A stretch of 64,000 nt of DNA from Clostridia bacterium. GTDB lineage: Bacteria; Bacillota; DAOUPZ01. Where the stretch lies: NCBI GenBank assembly GCA_030625885.1, contig DAOUPZ010000014.1, positions 39,681 through 103,680 on the forward strand, in the 5' to 3' direction. The first letter of the stretch is position 1. Each line of letters starts with the position of its first letter. The translations under genes were made by a program, and so were the position numbers. Below, in pieces: positions 47,130 to 56,672 of this stretch. The notes beneath the pieces are model-generated. The model worked only from the letters and a program-made list of their open reading frames with translations. It was not told the origin of the DNA and ran no database searches.

Positions 47130-49016
47130 GTGAATAAAAAAGTGTTGCGTTTTTTCTTATGTAGTCTAGTTATATTACAACTGGGATTATTGGTAGATTG
47201 CAGTTATGCAATGGCGCCATTGGCTAAAACCATGCCAAACGTAAAGACTGAGATGCTTAGTTCTCAGTATTGGATAGACAAACTGGAGCATCCAGATGAT
47301 AGGATCATGTCTGACGATCAAATTCAATCATTTAACCAGGAGATGTTAAACGAACTTTCTAATTATATGATTGATCTAACCCGTGTCCCGGAAGCTTATT
47401 CTCGGACAGACTTGGAGAAATTCATTGATTACCCGTTTCCTAAGTCACCATCTTTCGTTGATGGCAGACAAGTAGGGAAAAGGTACTGGGGACAGTTAAA
47501 AAAGCAGTTAAATCTTCAGAGAATTAAGGATCGTAATCCGGTGAAATACGGGTTTGTTATTCATCGGACAAATCTAAAGATATTTCCTGTTGCAGACATT
47601 GTTAGTGATGCGGCAGATGATCCGGCCTTCGATCGATTTCAGAATTCGGGATTGCTGGTTAATGAACCTGTTGTAATCCTTCACCAGAGCAGGGATAAAA
47701 AGTGGTTTTATATTCGTATGTACAATTGCTCTGGATGGGTTTTAGCAGAGGATGTAGCTATTTGTCCAGACAAGGAATTCTGGTTAGAAGAGCAAAAGTA
47801 CACTGACTTTTTAGTGGTTACCGGCAACAAAATTAAACTTGATTGTAATCCCTGGTCACCGGAGCTCTCTGCACTTGAACTTTCAATGGGAACTATTTTA
47901 CCTCTAGTTGGCGAAAACGAAATTCCCATTTCAATAGACGACAGAGTACCCTATGATAACTATGTGGTGAAGATGCCGGTACGTAAAAGATCAGGTGCTA
48001 TCAGCTATAAGTTAGCGATGATCCCGGTTTCTAAAGACGTAAATGTTGGATTTTTACCCTATACGCGTGCTAATGTTCTTAAACAGGTTTTTAAGATGCA
48101 AGGCGACAGATATGGATGGGGAGGCATGTTAGAGGCTCGGGATTGCTCGGGTATGATATTAGACCTTTATTGCAGTTTTGGTTTTAAATTACCTAGAAAT
48201 TCCTATCCTCAGGGGATGAGCCCCGGTAAAATAGCGGATCTTACAAATTTAAGCCTTAAAAGTAAAAGTAAAATGCTAGATCAAGTCCAGTCAGGTGCAA
48301 TCCTGTACTTTCCGGGACATGTGATGCTTTATATAGGCAATGATCAGGGGCGTTACTACGTTATCAGTGCATTAGGTTCTTATGCAGAATTCCCTGATAA
48401 TTCTAATAAGGCCGAAATCGTTCGTACCCGAACGGTGGTTATTAATGACCTAAGTGTAAAAAGAGGGAGCGGGCTGCAATGGATAGAAGCAATAACTGTT
48501 GCTAAACAATTGGAGAAAAATACTTTTGCAGATCTAGAGGGGTTTGAAGGAAGAGAAATCATTGAAAATATGGCAGATCGTTATATCATTAATGGAAAAG
48601 CGCCGGGGCGGTTTGATCCTTGTGCTCTTATCTCACGCGCCGAGTTTGCAGCAATTCTAGCTAGAGGCTTGAAACTAGAAGGTGATGAACAATATGTAAC
48701 GGAGGTATTCAATGATGTATCGTCTGAATGGTATGCTGGAGCAGTGGGCGCGCTGTCCAAGGAGGGCTATATCATTTGTGATGAAGGGGGAACATTTGCT
48801 CCTGATAAGGCACTTTCCCAGGTAGTGCTGCGCTCAATCATTGAACGAATTTTGAATAAATACAGTGATGTTTCCGGGAGGGATAAGGAAGAACAGTCGT
48901 TTGACGCCATAATGAATGCAGATATTACCGATGAAACAGAAAAAACGGTTAGTCGATATGAAGCAGCTCTTGTGATAGATCGTTTACTAACCAATCTGAA
49001 TAAAGCATCCGATTAA
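47130..49016 (+). CDS. Secreted wall protein: SH3-like, NlpC/P60 and SLH domains
   Basis: 628 aa from GTG 47130 behind GGGGAGGA. N-terminal signal peptide (residues 1-27, hydrophobic FFLCSLVILQLGLLV, with a possible lipobox Cys at 25), SH3-like region (about 140-300), NlpC/P60 peptidase (about 315-455) with catalytic Cys in EARDCSGMILDLY and His in FPGHVMLYIG, then two SLH repeats (about 475-605, FEGREIIENMADRYIING and FNDVSSEWYAGAVGAL). It likely cleaves peptidoglycan stem peptides while bound to secondary wall polymer. Architecture resembles SH3b1/NlpC endopeptidases of clostridia. Confidence 0.9.
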   Translation: MNKKVLRFFLCSLVILQLGLLVDCSYAMAPLAKTMPNVKTEMLSSQYWIDKLEHPDDRIMSDDQIQSFNQEMLNELSNYMIDLTRVPEAYSRTDLEKFIDYPFPKSPSFVDGRQVGKRYWGQLKKQLNLQRIKDRNPVKYGFVIHRTNLKIFPVADIVSDAADDPAFDRFQNSGLLVNEPVVILHQSRDKKWFYIRMYNCSGWVLAEDVAICPDKEFWLEEQKYTDFLVVTGNKIKLDCNPWSPELSALELSMGTILPLVGENEIPISIDDRVPYDNYVVKMPVRKRSGAISYKLAMIPVSKDVNVGFLPYTRANVLKQVFKMQGDRYGWGGMLEARDCSGMILDLYCSFGFKLPRNSYPQGMSPGKIADLTNLSLKSKSKMLDQVQSGAILYFPGHVMLYIGNDQGRYYVISALGSYAEFPDNSNKAEIVRTRTVVINDLSVKRGSGLQWIEAITVAKQLEKNTFADLEGFEGREIIENMADRYIINGKAPGRFDPCALISRAEFAAILARGLKLEGDEQYVTEVFNDVSSEWYAGAVGALSKEGYIICDEGGTFAPDKALSQVVLRSIIERILNKYSDVSGRDKEEQSFDAIMNADITDETEKTVSRYEAALVIDRLLTNLNKASD

Positions 49017-49086
49017 ACTAGAATTAAATGTCAGAGGGGCGTCAGCTCGAAAAATGACTTTATAATAATTATGCGTTTTAGTATGG

Positions 49087-49129
49087 ATACAATGCCGTAA
49101 CATATGTGGAGTGTGTTACGGCATTGTAT
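49087..49129. terminator. 16-bp stem hairpin after the wall protein
   Basis: ATACAATGCCGTAACA (49087-49102) with its exact complement at 49114-49129; loop TATGTGGAGTG resembles the ATGTGGA-GTGTTG module found at 59186 and 61785. No T-run follows directly. Confidence 0.6.
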
Positions 49130-49310
49130 TGTCAAAATCTTTGATTTTAAGCTATTTTTGGATTTTGATTCTTTTAGTAAAAATAGTGAAAATTATATCG
49201 AAAAAGACTGGAAAAGGAGTATTGAAACAATAATTGGTATATGATATGGTATATGGGAATATGATATAGTTTGTATACATTTATGAGCAAACAAAAGAGA
49301 GGGAAAATAG

Positions 49311-50333
49311 ATGAAATATGTAGTCTTATTAAAGCCAAATAGTAATATACCTTATTTTGAAGAGATGAAAAGAATGTGTATATATGAAGCAAAAATAGTA
49401 TTTGAAAAATTGGGTATAAAAACTGAACGATTAGAAGTGGTACAAATGGGTAAAGCCTATTATCTTATGTTTGAAACCGATAATAAATTTGAAAAAGAAT
49501 CCACGAAGCATATAGCTAACCTTTCATTTTATTACACCATGTTCGAGATTGAATCAGATACTCTTTTGAGACCGATAGAAATAGCTGCAACAAACTACCT
49601 GGGTGATGATATAAGTGTAAGACTGAAGTATACAGGCAAAACAAATGAAACATTTACTAGACTTCTTTTGAATACAGCTATATTTTCAACAGATTTTTAT
49701 AACTTAGAGTGTATAAACGTATTAGACCCTGTATGTGGAAAAGGCACAACGTTGTTTGAATCTTTAGTACTAGGGTGTAATGCATATGGCGTAGAAGAAA
49801 ATAAAAAGCATGTAGATGAACTGGGCAATTATCTTCTTAGATATCTTAAAGAGGGTAAGTATAAACACAACTCCCACAAGGGAAAAGCAATTGTAAATAA
49901 CGAAAATATCGGCGAAATAATAGAGGTAAACATAGGAAAAACAAAAGAAGAATTAAAACTGGAAGCTGGAAAAAAATTAAAGGTTTTAAGAGGCGATACG
50001 ACAGATGCACATAAGGCTTTTAAAAAGAATTCTATGCACATAATTGTTGGTGATCTTCCCTATGGTATTCAACACATGGGAAAAAATAAGGAAAAAACAT
50101 TTAGAAATTTAGACGATCTTTTAGATGTTTCGTTTAAATCATGGTATATGTTGCTGAAAAAAGGTGGTGCCATAGCATTATCTTGGAATACTTATACAAA
50201 TAAAAGAGAAGAAATAGCAAAGATACTTGTTGATAATGGATTTACTGTCGTTAATGATGAGCGTTATTTGAACTTTTTTCACAGGGTATCACAGGCGATT
50301 AATAGGGATATTATAGTCGCAAAAAAGATATAA
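49311..50333 (+). CDS. Putative RNA methylase (UPF0020/Trm11-like)
   Basis: 340 aa SAM-dependent methyltransferase. The SAM site is VLDPVCGKGTTLFESLVLGC with the acidic GVEENKKH, and the catalytic motif is GDLPYGIQH (D-L-P-Y in place of N-P-P-Y). An N-terminal portion of about 120 residues precedes it, smaller than a full THUMP domain. Such proteins methylate tRNA or rRNA guanines; the target here is unknown. Followed after 40 bases by a pentapeptide-repeat gene. Confidence 0.85.
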   Translation: MKYVVLLKPNSNIPYFEEMKRMCIYEAKIVFEKLGIKTERLEVVQMGKAYYLMFETDNKFEKESTKHIANLSFYYTMFEIESDTLLRPIEIAATNYLGDDISVRLKYTGKTNETFTRLLLNTAIFSTDFYNLECINVLDPVCGKGTTLFESLVLGCNAYGVEENKKHVDELGNYLLRYLKEGKYKHNSHKGKAIVNNENIGEIIEVNIGKTKEELKLEAGKKLKVLRGDTTDAHKAFKKNSMHIIVGDLPYGIQHMGKNKEKTFRNLDDLLDVSFKSWYMLLKKGGAIALSWNTYTNKREEIAKILVDNGFTVVNDERYLNFFHRVSQAINRDIIVAKKI

Positions 50334-50373
50334 ACTGAAAAGCAAGAGGATGTTTCTTATGAGGGGATTATAC

Positions 50374-51036
50374 ATGAAAAAAGCAGAAAAAAACTTTAAG
50401 ATACTGTCACCTAGAATACCTCGAGAATTAGCTCTAATCGAAAATTTAGAAGAACAATTTGAGGATGAAGATCAACTTTGTGGAAAGTTGATTTCTAATT
50501 GTATGATTGAGGATCAAAGATCTGAAAAAGTTAATTTCAAGCAAATTATATTTAGAAATGTTACTTTTAAAAATGTCGTATTTAGTAGAGCGGATATTGA
50601 AGATGTAAAGTTTGAAAATTGTGATTTGTCCAACATGGATTTGAGTGGATCAATAATTCATAGAGTAGAACTGGAAAACTGTAAGATAGTAGGTTCAGAT
50701 TTAAGTGATGCTTCATTTCAAAATGTGGTAATGAATAAGTGTAATGGAAGGTATGCGAATTTTAGATTTTCACATTGTAAAAGAGTTAGATTTAAAGAAT
50801 CGTTATTAAGTTTTGCTGATTTTCAATGTTCTGAATTTACGGATGTTAGCTTGGTGAATACAGATCTTAGGGAATGTCAGATGTCAGGAACTAAACTAAA
50901 GGGTATTGATATGAGTACTTGTGATATTGATGGTATAGGTGTCAGAATAGAGGATGTCAAGGGGGCAATCATTTCACCCCTACAAGCAGTATCTTTAGCT
51001 AGATTATTAGGGGTAGTGATAAAAGATGAGTTATAA
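50374..51036 (+). CDS. Pentapeptide-repeat protein
   Basis: 220 aa. Between residues 50 and 195 every fifth residue is Leu/Phe/Ile in A(D/N)LXX-like repeats (for example FKNVVFSRADIEDVKFENCD, LSNMDLSGS, TDLRECQMSGTKLKGIDMS), which fold as a right-handed square beta-helix. ATG 50374 has GAGGGG seven bases upstream; ATG 50350 and 50359 are alternatives. Function is not predictable; some members mimic DNA and protect gyrase. Confidence 0.85.
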   Translation: MKKAEKNFKILSPRIPRELALIENLEEQFEDEDQLCGKLISNCMIEDQRSEKVNFKQIIFRNVTFKNVVFSRADIEDVKFENCDLSNMDLSGSIIHRVELENCKIVGSDLSDASFQNVVMNKCNGRYANFRFSHCKRVRFKESLLSFADFQCSEFTDVSLVNTDLRECQMSGTKLKGIDMSTCDIDGIGVRIEDVKGAIISPLQAVSLARLLGVVIKDEL

Positions 51037-51171
51037 AAAAATATAACAGAAAGATTCATGCTTTATGGCTTGAAAAAGACTAATAAACTAGACAGAAAAG
51101 ATAAAGCGTATTACGGTAAAATAAGTACGATATATTGAGTACAATCAGGCTAAATATTAAGCATCTTCAGG

Positions 51172-51285
51172 TGAACCGTATCATAAGTAATGGCGGTTTT
51201 TAGGAAGATATTTTTTCACATACGACACAGGGTGTTCAGCGTGAGGTGGAATCTGAAGGAAGGTGAAGGCTGAGGTAAGGAAAGG
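51172..51285. repeat. Degenerate repeat, possibly a group II intron relic
   Basis: AACCGTATCATAAGTAATGG then CGGTTTTTAGGAAGATATTT and TTCACATAC resembles 59129-59180 (AACCGTACT, AGTGCAGTTTTTG, GAGATATGTTCCCACATAC). It is followed by GAGGTGGAATCTGAAGGAAG, which recalls the conserved RNA part of some group II introns. No maturase is present. The relic reading is only a suggestion. Confidence 0.35.
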
Positions 51286-51296
51286 GGAAAATATTT

Positions 51297-51491
51297 ATGA
51301 CAGGAACTAAACGCGAAAATATAAAACAAGGGATAAAAGTTAAGGTTGTACAAAAACAAGATCAACGTTCAGGAAAATTAACTGAAGGGGTTGTTCAAAA
51401 GATTCTTACAAATTCCCATACCCATCCTCATGGCATAAAAGTAATGCTTGAAGGTGGTATTGTAGGTCGAGTTAAAGAAATTCTGAATTAA
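51297..51491 (+). CDS. YwbE-family small protein
   Basis: 64 aa. The sequence R-x-N-I-K-Q-G-I-K-V-K-V-V-Q-K-Q-D-Q-R-S-G and later ILTNSHTHPHGIKVMLEGGI with VGRVKEIL matches the YwbE (DUF2196) family, an SH3-like fold of unknown function widespread in Bacillota. Good ribosome site (AAAGGGG) and its own terminator. Confidence 0.9.
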   Translation: MTGTKRENIKQGIKVKVVQKQDQRSGKLTEGVVQKILTNSHTHPHGIKVMLEGGIVGRVKEILN

Positions 51492-51512
51492 AATGTTAGG
51501 TATTATAAAGGG

Positions 51513-51539
51513 CATCTGCTAAAGAGTAGGTGTTTTTTT
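51513..51539 (+). terminator. Terminator of the YwbE gene
   Basis: CATCTGCT (51513-51520), loop AAAG, AGTAGGTG (51525-51532, two G-U), then seven T. Confidence 0.85.
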
Positions 51540-51757
51540 GTGCCAAGAAAAGCAAGAAAGAAAATATATTTTTTAAGAATGATTATTGTAAGCAAGTGTA
51601 AAATTGTTAATTGTCGAAATAGTTGATATAATAGGAATTGTTGTAATATGAGAAAATTCCTAATAGATTTGATGGTATTAACAATGGAACATTTATTTGA
51701 ATAAAGTGAATGTAGATAGGAAGAAACATAATAATGGCATAGAGTTGGAGGCATTTA

Positions 51758-52849
51758 ATGTTTAAGGTTTTGATAGAAAAATTGATTGGGTCAAATAAAG
51801 TATTTTCATTTGAGCAGAAAATATATCATATAGTTCTCATTATGGGAACTATGATATCAGGATTAGCTGGTGTGGCAAATGGTGTAATGAGTTTAGATAT
51901 TAGAGCAACAGTTTTATGGCTTACATCAAGTATAGTTTGGCTTTTTTTATACTATATTTCCCGATTTAAGAATTTATATGAACCATACAATTTAGTAACC
52001 TATAGCATACTTATATTTGTCTGTTATCCAGTTGGATGGTTTTTTGATCATGGAAGTTTAGGTACAATGCCGTTATATTTTACGCTGTTTATCACACTTG
52101 TTGTGCTAACACTTTCGAATAAATGGAGAAGTGTTTTTGTAACTTATATTGTATTAAGTACTATTATTTTAAATATAATTGAATACTATAGACCTAGTAT
52201 ATTCCCCATGTATGTAAATCCCCAAACAAGATTAATAGATTTTACCGTTCAAATAATTATTGTTGCTATATCAATGATTATGCTCTTAAAATTATATATG
52301 AATGAACTTTATAAAGAGCGAAATCGTGTAATTTTCTTGAATCAGCAGCTTATGGAAAATAATGAAGCATTGCATAAAATATCGATAATGGATGAGTTGA
52401 CATCGGCTTATAATAGAAGATATATTTTCCAAGTGCTGACAGATAAAATTAACAATTATCATTTCTCAGATGACTCTTTTTACGTATTAATGTTTGATGT
52501 GGATTATTTTAAAATGATTAATGATAGTTATGGACATGCTGTAGGAGACTATGTTTTAAAAAGTATTGTAGCAGAATTGAAAACTTTACTGAGTTCTGAA
52601 GATATTATAGGAAGGTATGGAGGAGATGAATTTATTATTATTTTAGGTACGATGGAGCAAGGTATTGCAAAATATATAGATGAACTCCAGGATATAATTA
52701 ATAAGATTGATTTTGATGATCAATTATCTATCAGTGGTGGATTAATAAAATATAGAGGAGAAAAAATGGAGGAATTATTAAAAGGTGTTGATGGATTACT
52801 TTATAAGGCAAAATCAAATGGAAGAGCATGTATAGTAAAGAACATATAA
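51758..52849 (+). CDS. Membrane diguanylate cyclase (GGDEF)
   Basis: 363 aa. Five or six membrane segments in residues 20-185, a short coiled linker (ERNRVIFLNQQLMENNEALH), then a GGDEF domain (about 205-360) with the intact active site GRYGGDEFIII and the FDVDYFKMINDSYGHAVGD substrate loop. The inhibitory RxxD site just before GGDEF is absent (SSED), so product feedback by that route is unlikely. It should make cyclic di-GMP in response to a membrane or extracellular cue. Confidence 0.93.
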   Translation: MFKVLIEKLIGSNKVFSFEQKIYHIVLIMGTMISGLAGVANGVMSLDIRATVLWLTSSIVWLFLYYISRFKNLYEPYNLVTYSILIFVCYPVGWFFDHGSLGTMPLYFTLFITLVVLTLSNKWRSVFVTYIVLSTIILNIIEYYRPSIFPMYVNPQTRLIDFTVQIIIVAISMIMLLKLYMNELYKERNRVIFLNQQLMENNEALHKISIMDELTSAYNRRYIFQVLTDKINNYHFSDDSFYVLMFDVDYFKMINDSYGHAVGDYVLKSIVAELKTLLSSEDIIGRYGGDEFIIILGTMEQGIAKYIDELQDIINKIDFDDQLSISGGLIKYRGEKMEELLKGVDGLLYKAKSNGRACIVKNI

Positions 52850-52988
52850 GTTAAAGAATAATTTTGGTATAGTGCTTTATGAAAAAGATATTGAAAAGGT
52901 ATGTGAAACATACAATTTGAGCTAATCTCATCATATTGAGATAAAAACGTATCATAAAAATTACATTTGTGAAGAATATTATTAGAAG

Positions 52989-53022
52989 GGTGTATTGTAG
53001 AATTCTACAATACACCTTTTTT
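52989..53022. terminator. Terminator after the diguanylate cyclase
   Basis: GGTGTATTGTAGAA (52989-53002) with its exact complement to 53016, no loop, then T-run. Confidence 0.88.
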
Positions 53023-53108
53023 TAAGGTTTAATTAAGGTTTAGTTTATCATGATGTAAGTTTGGGATTGTATAATTAATTTGTAGCAGGGAATAAGGAGG
53101 GATCTTAA

Positions 53109-54128
53109 ATGATTTTTTGGGAATTAAAAAAGATGCTAAAATCTAAAACAGGATTAATCGCAATAGCGTTATTTGTTTTCCTTTGCGGGGTTATCGTTTT
53201 TGTAAAACCCGTATTAGAAACAGAAAATTTTTATAGAAATGATAAGTATGAGTTAGTTGCAGATCGTAGACCAGGGGAAGAAATTGCACAGGAGAAATTC
53301 AATAATAAAATAGCCGAAATAGAAACGATGGCTAATCTCGAGGGAAATGATCCTTTTTCTCTGAAAATAAGAGAGATGTCACAGGAGAAGCTAAAATCCA
53401 TTAAAAGTAAGGCATATAAGGATGTCAGTTTTTTTAAGGTTTTTAATCATCGAGCCGCTCATCCGTTAGTATCATTTATTATAGTCATTATTTCGGTGTT
53501 AATATTTTCAAATATTTATACGGATGAAATCATTTCAGGCATGGACAATATTATTCTTTCCTCAAAGAATAAGTTCAAGGTTTTATATTCAAAGTTAGGA
53601 TTAGCCATCATATTACCGATTGTGCTGTATGGATCATATTTGATAATCGTATTTTTAGTAACCTTAGGCCAGCATGGAACACCTGTTAATGGAGGGTTTG
53701 AAGCCTTTAGAATCGTTGATAATGGCAGTCTACTGAATGGTACTTTTACAATCAATTCATATTTAATGCTTAAGGTTGGAGTTATGATGTTAGTATTTAC
53801 TACGATCGCTGTGTTTGCCAGCTTTTTCTCATTTATAACAACGAATTCCTTAGCTTCGATCAGCGGCACGCTAATATTCATTGTGTTTGGGAAAGTATGC
53901 ACTCTCATGAAGTTCTTGCCTGAATCATTATTCAGTGTATTCAGCAAGGGAAATTATGTAGACATCATGTTTTATCCTAATCAGTTTGTAGGCATGTACT
54001 TCGGTCAGGTTAATATTTTGGGGAAAAGTTTGGATCTTATCAAATTATGCAATAGCGTATTAATAGCCATATTATTTGTGGGAATAGCACTCTGTGTATT
54101 GACGTTTAAAATGATTTTAAATAAATAA
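53109..54128 (+). CDS. ABC transporter permease
   Basis: 339 aa. One membrane segment near the N-terminus (LIAIALFVFLCGVIVFV), a polar extracellular part (about 35-115) rich in charged residues, then five further segments (120-335). This ABC-2 type layout with a following ATPase and second permease suggests an exporter of peptides, lipids or an antimicrobial. First gene of a five-gene set with a two-component system behind it. Confidence 0.85.
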   Translation: MIFWELKKMLKSKTGLIAIALFVFLCGVIVFVKPVLETENFYRNDKYELVADRRPGEEIAQEKFNNKIAEIETMANLEGNDPFSLKIREMSQEKLKSIKSKAYKDVSFFKVFNHRAAHPLVSFIIVIISVLIFSNIYTDEIISGMDNIILSSKNKFKVLYSKLGLAIILPIVLYGSYLIIVFLVTLGQHGTPVNGGFEAFRIVDNGSLLNGTFTINSYLMLKVGVMMLVFTTIAVFASFFSFITTNSLASISGTLIFIVFGKVCTLMKFLPESLFSVFSKGNYVDIMFYPNQFVGMYFGQVNILGKSLDLIKLCNSVLIAILFVGIALCVLTFKMILNK

Positions 54129-54146
54129 TTTGAGGAGGTATGATTT

Positions 54147-55034
54147 ATGAACATATTAGAAATAAAAAATTTAACGAAGATATATGGTAAGAAAAATGCA
54201 AACGATAATATATCGGTCAGTTTGGAAAATGGCGTGTATGGATTATTAGGACCAAATGGGGCAGGGAAGACCACCCTTATGAAACAAATAACAACTTTAA
54301 CAAAGCCAACAAAAGGGAAAATCATTTACAATGGTAAGAATATCAATGATCTGGGTAATAATTATCGAGATGTATTAGGATATCTTCCGCAGGAGTTTGG
54401 AGTCTATAAAAATTTTTCTGCGAAACAATTTTTACAGTACGTGGCAGCTTTAAAAGGGTTAAGCGGCCAAAAAGCTAAGGAAAAAATAGACAAGCTATTA
54501 AACCTGGTGGGATTATATGAAGTGAGAAATAAAGCAGTGGGTAAGTTTTCGGGAGGAATGAAGCGAAGAGTTGGCATCGCTCAGGCTTTATTAAATGATC
54601 CTAAGATTTTAGTGTTAGATGAACCTACAGCAGGGCTTGATCCGCAAGAGCGAACAAGATTTAGAAATCTTTTGTCACAAATATCTAAGGATAAGATTAT
54701 CATACTTTCCACCCACATCATTTCCGATATCGAATCCATAGCCAAGGAAACGATGATGTTAAAAAATGGTGCGATGCTGATGAAGGGAACGCATCAAGAT
54801 ATACTTTCAAGTATGAAAGGTAAGGTTTATAGCATTAAAACGGATCAGGAAAATGAGGTTATGGAAATACAGAATCGTTATAAGGTTATTAATATTCAAC
54901 GGGGTGTTCATGATGTCACGCTTAGAGTTGTCAGTGAGAAAATGATTCCATATCCAAATTCAGAAGCTGTAGAACCAAGTTTTGAGGATGTTTATATGTT
55001 CTACTTTGATTTAGAAAATATTCAGGAGGTGTAA
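54147..55034 (+). CDS. ABC transporter ATP-binding protein
   Basis: 295 aa. Walker A GPNGAGKTT, Q-loop GYLPQEFGVY, signature FSGGMKRRVGIAQALLNDP, Walker B ILVLDEPTAGLDP and switch STHIISDIE are intact. It is of the CcmA/BcrA-like class that pairs with ABC-2 permeases, encoded on both sides with spacings of 18 and 2 bases. Confidence 0.95.
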   Translation: MNILEIKNLTKIYGKKNANDNISVSLENGVYGLLGPNGAGKTTLMKQITTLTKPTKGKIIYNGKNINDLGNNYRDVLGYLPQEFGVYKNFSAKQFLQYVAALKGLSGQKAKEKIDKLLNLVGLYEVRNKAVGKFSGGMKRRVGIAQALLNDPKILVLDEPTAGLDPQERTRFRNLLSQISKDKIIILSTHIISDIESIAKETMMLKNGAMLMKGTHQDILSSMKGKVYSIKTDQENEVMEIQNRYKVINIQRGVHDVTLRVVSEKMIPYPNSEAVEPSFEDVYMFYFDLENIQEV

Positions 55035-55036
55035 AT

Positions 55037-55807
55037 ATGGGAACCTTGATAAAATTGGAACTAAGGAAAATGCTTTTTAAAAAAAGGGTATTTATTGTCT
55101 GGGCAGGCGCATTGTTTTTAAGCTTTGTTTCAATTCGTACCTTTTCTATCGAAGAAACTTATGCAGATCTATTTAGCAAGGGATATGGATTGGTACCATT
55201 GATGGGCCTTCTGATGTTTATGGTATTTTCAGGTGCTTATACCTTAGAATATCATTCAAATATGGCAGGATTAATTAACACGACTAAAAATGGTAAGAAA
55301 GAAATCGTGTCAGCTAAATCAGTGGCTGCGGGCATTGGTGCCTCTATCGTCAATCTTTCCATATTTTTAACGGTTTGTCTATCAGCCTTAACGAAATATC
55401 AATTTGAGGGATTAGGTTTACCTTTAAAAAATCTCTGGTATTTTGGAAAAAGCGGCTCGAGCATAACAGTACTTCAAATGATCTTAATGATGATCATAAC
55501 CATTATCATGGGATCTTTCTTCTTTGCACAATTAGGATTATTCTTATCATCGATCAGTCAATCCGCAACAATACCCTTTATCTTTGGCGGATTTATTATG
55601 GGACTGCCTTATATAATAGAAGGATTTTTAAAACAGATTGGATTAGCAACCTATTTAACTTTTACCCCACTTTGGGGAATGATGAGCTGTCAGTTAATAA
55701 GATACCAAGCCTCCGCTATCACGATAATGATTCTGATCGGGATATTTATAGTAGGAATTGTATTTTTGCCTAAATTGACTTATAAGGCTTTTACTAAGGA
55801 AAAATAA
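55037..55807 (+). CDS. ABC transporter permease
   Basis: 256 aa with about six membrane segments (for example VPLMGLLMFMVFSGAYTLEY and VLQMILMMIITIIMGSFFFA). It starts two bases after the ATPase stop and has GGAGG in the ATPase end. It is shorter than the first permease and not obviously its paralogue, so the exporter may be a heteromer. Confidence 0.85.
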   Translation: MGTLIKLELRKMLFKKRVFIVWAGALFLSFVSIRTFSIEETYADLFSKGYGLVPLMGLLMFMVFSGAYTLEYHSNMAGLINTTKNGKKEIVSAKSVAAGIGASIVNLSIFLTVCLSALTKYQFEGLGLPLKNLWYFGKSGSSITVLQMILMMIITIIMGSFFFAQLGLFLSSISQSATIPFIFGGFIMGLPYIIEGFLKQIGLATYLTFTPLWGMMSCQLIRYQASAITIMILIGIFIVGIVFLPKLTYKAFTKEK

Positions 55808-55820
55808 AAAAATTGAAAAT

Positions 55821-55866
55821 TATTGCCAAATAACCTGAGCGAAGAACATCAGGTTTTTTGGCAATA
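55821..55866 (+). terminator. Terminator between ABC and two-component genes
   Basis: Inner stem AACCTGA (55832-55838) with TCAGGTT (55849-55855) followed by T-run; outer arms ATTGCCAA and TTGGCAAT extend it. Confidence 0.8.
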
Positions 55867-55961
55867 TTATTTATAGATATAGAAATACTACATATGAGGA
55901 ATTTTAAGAAGTAATGTATTTAAGAATTTTAGTGTTATCTAGTTTTTTAGGAGGATGAGTT

Positions 55962-56669
55962 ATGGAAACAATCATAAAGCAAAAGAAGATATTAATCATA
56001 GATGATGAGACCGATCTATTAAACCTTTTATCAACGGTGTTAACGAAGGAAGGATTTAAAGAAATATATACAGCAGAAAATGGAGAGGATGGATTGGATT
56101 TATTTCAATCTGTAAGGCCGGATCTTATTTTATTAGATATCATGCTGCCGGATAAGGAAGGGTATGAAGTTTGTAAGAAAATTAGAGAAACGTCTATGGT
56201 GCCTATTTTATTTTTGTCTGCTAAGTCAGAGGAGTTGGATCGGATTCTGGGGTTTGCTTTAGGAGGGGACGATTATATAACAAAACCGTTTAGTCCTAAA
56301 GAAGTGGCTTATCGGGTTAAGGCTCAGCTCAGAAGAACCACGATAAATATGAAAGAGGAGAAGCATTTATCCTTTGGTCCGTTTGAAATAAATGAGGAAA
56401 AAATAGAGGTTAAAAAGAATAACATCGTTCTTGATCTTAAGCCTAAGGAGTTTAAGTTGTTTGTATACATGACCAAGCATCTCAATCAAATTATCAGCAA
56501 AGAGAGAATTTGTGATGAGGTGTGGGGCGAGGATTATATCGGTTTTGATAATACGATCATGGTTCATATTAGAAGGCTTCGAGAGAAAATAGAAGATAAC
56601 CCTTCTCAGCCTAAGTATATTATCAATATTAAGGGACTCGGGTATAAGCTTGTGGTAAAGGATGAGTAG
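55962..56669 (+). CDS. Response regulator, OmpR/PhoB family
   Basis: 235 aa. Receiver domain (1-120) with acidic pair DDE near residue 15, phospho-acceptor Asp in LILLDIMLPDKEG (about 58) and Lys in ITKPFSPKE; winged-helix DNA-binding domain (135-232) ending IINIKGLGYKLV. Three bases separate it from the histidine kinase. It probably controls the ABC genes upstream; its binding site was not identified. Confidence 0.95.
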   Translation: METIIKQKKILIIDDETDLLNLLSTVLTKEGFKEIYTAENGEDGLDLFQSVRPDLILLDIMLPDKEGYEVCKKIRETSMVPILFLSAKSEELDRILGFALGGDDYITKPFSPKEVAYRVKAQLRRTTINMKEEKHLSFGPFEINEEKIEVKKNNIVLDLKPKEFKLFVYMTKHLNQIISKERICDEVWGEDYIGFDNTIMVHIRRLREKIEDNPSQPKYIINIKGLGYKLVVKDE

Positions 56670-56672
56670 AAA

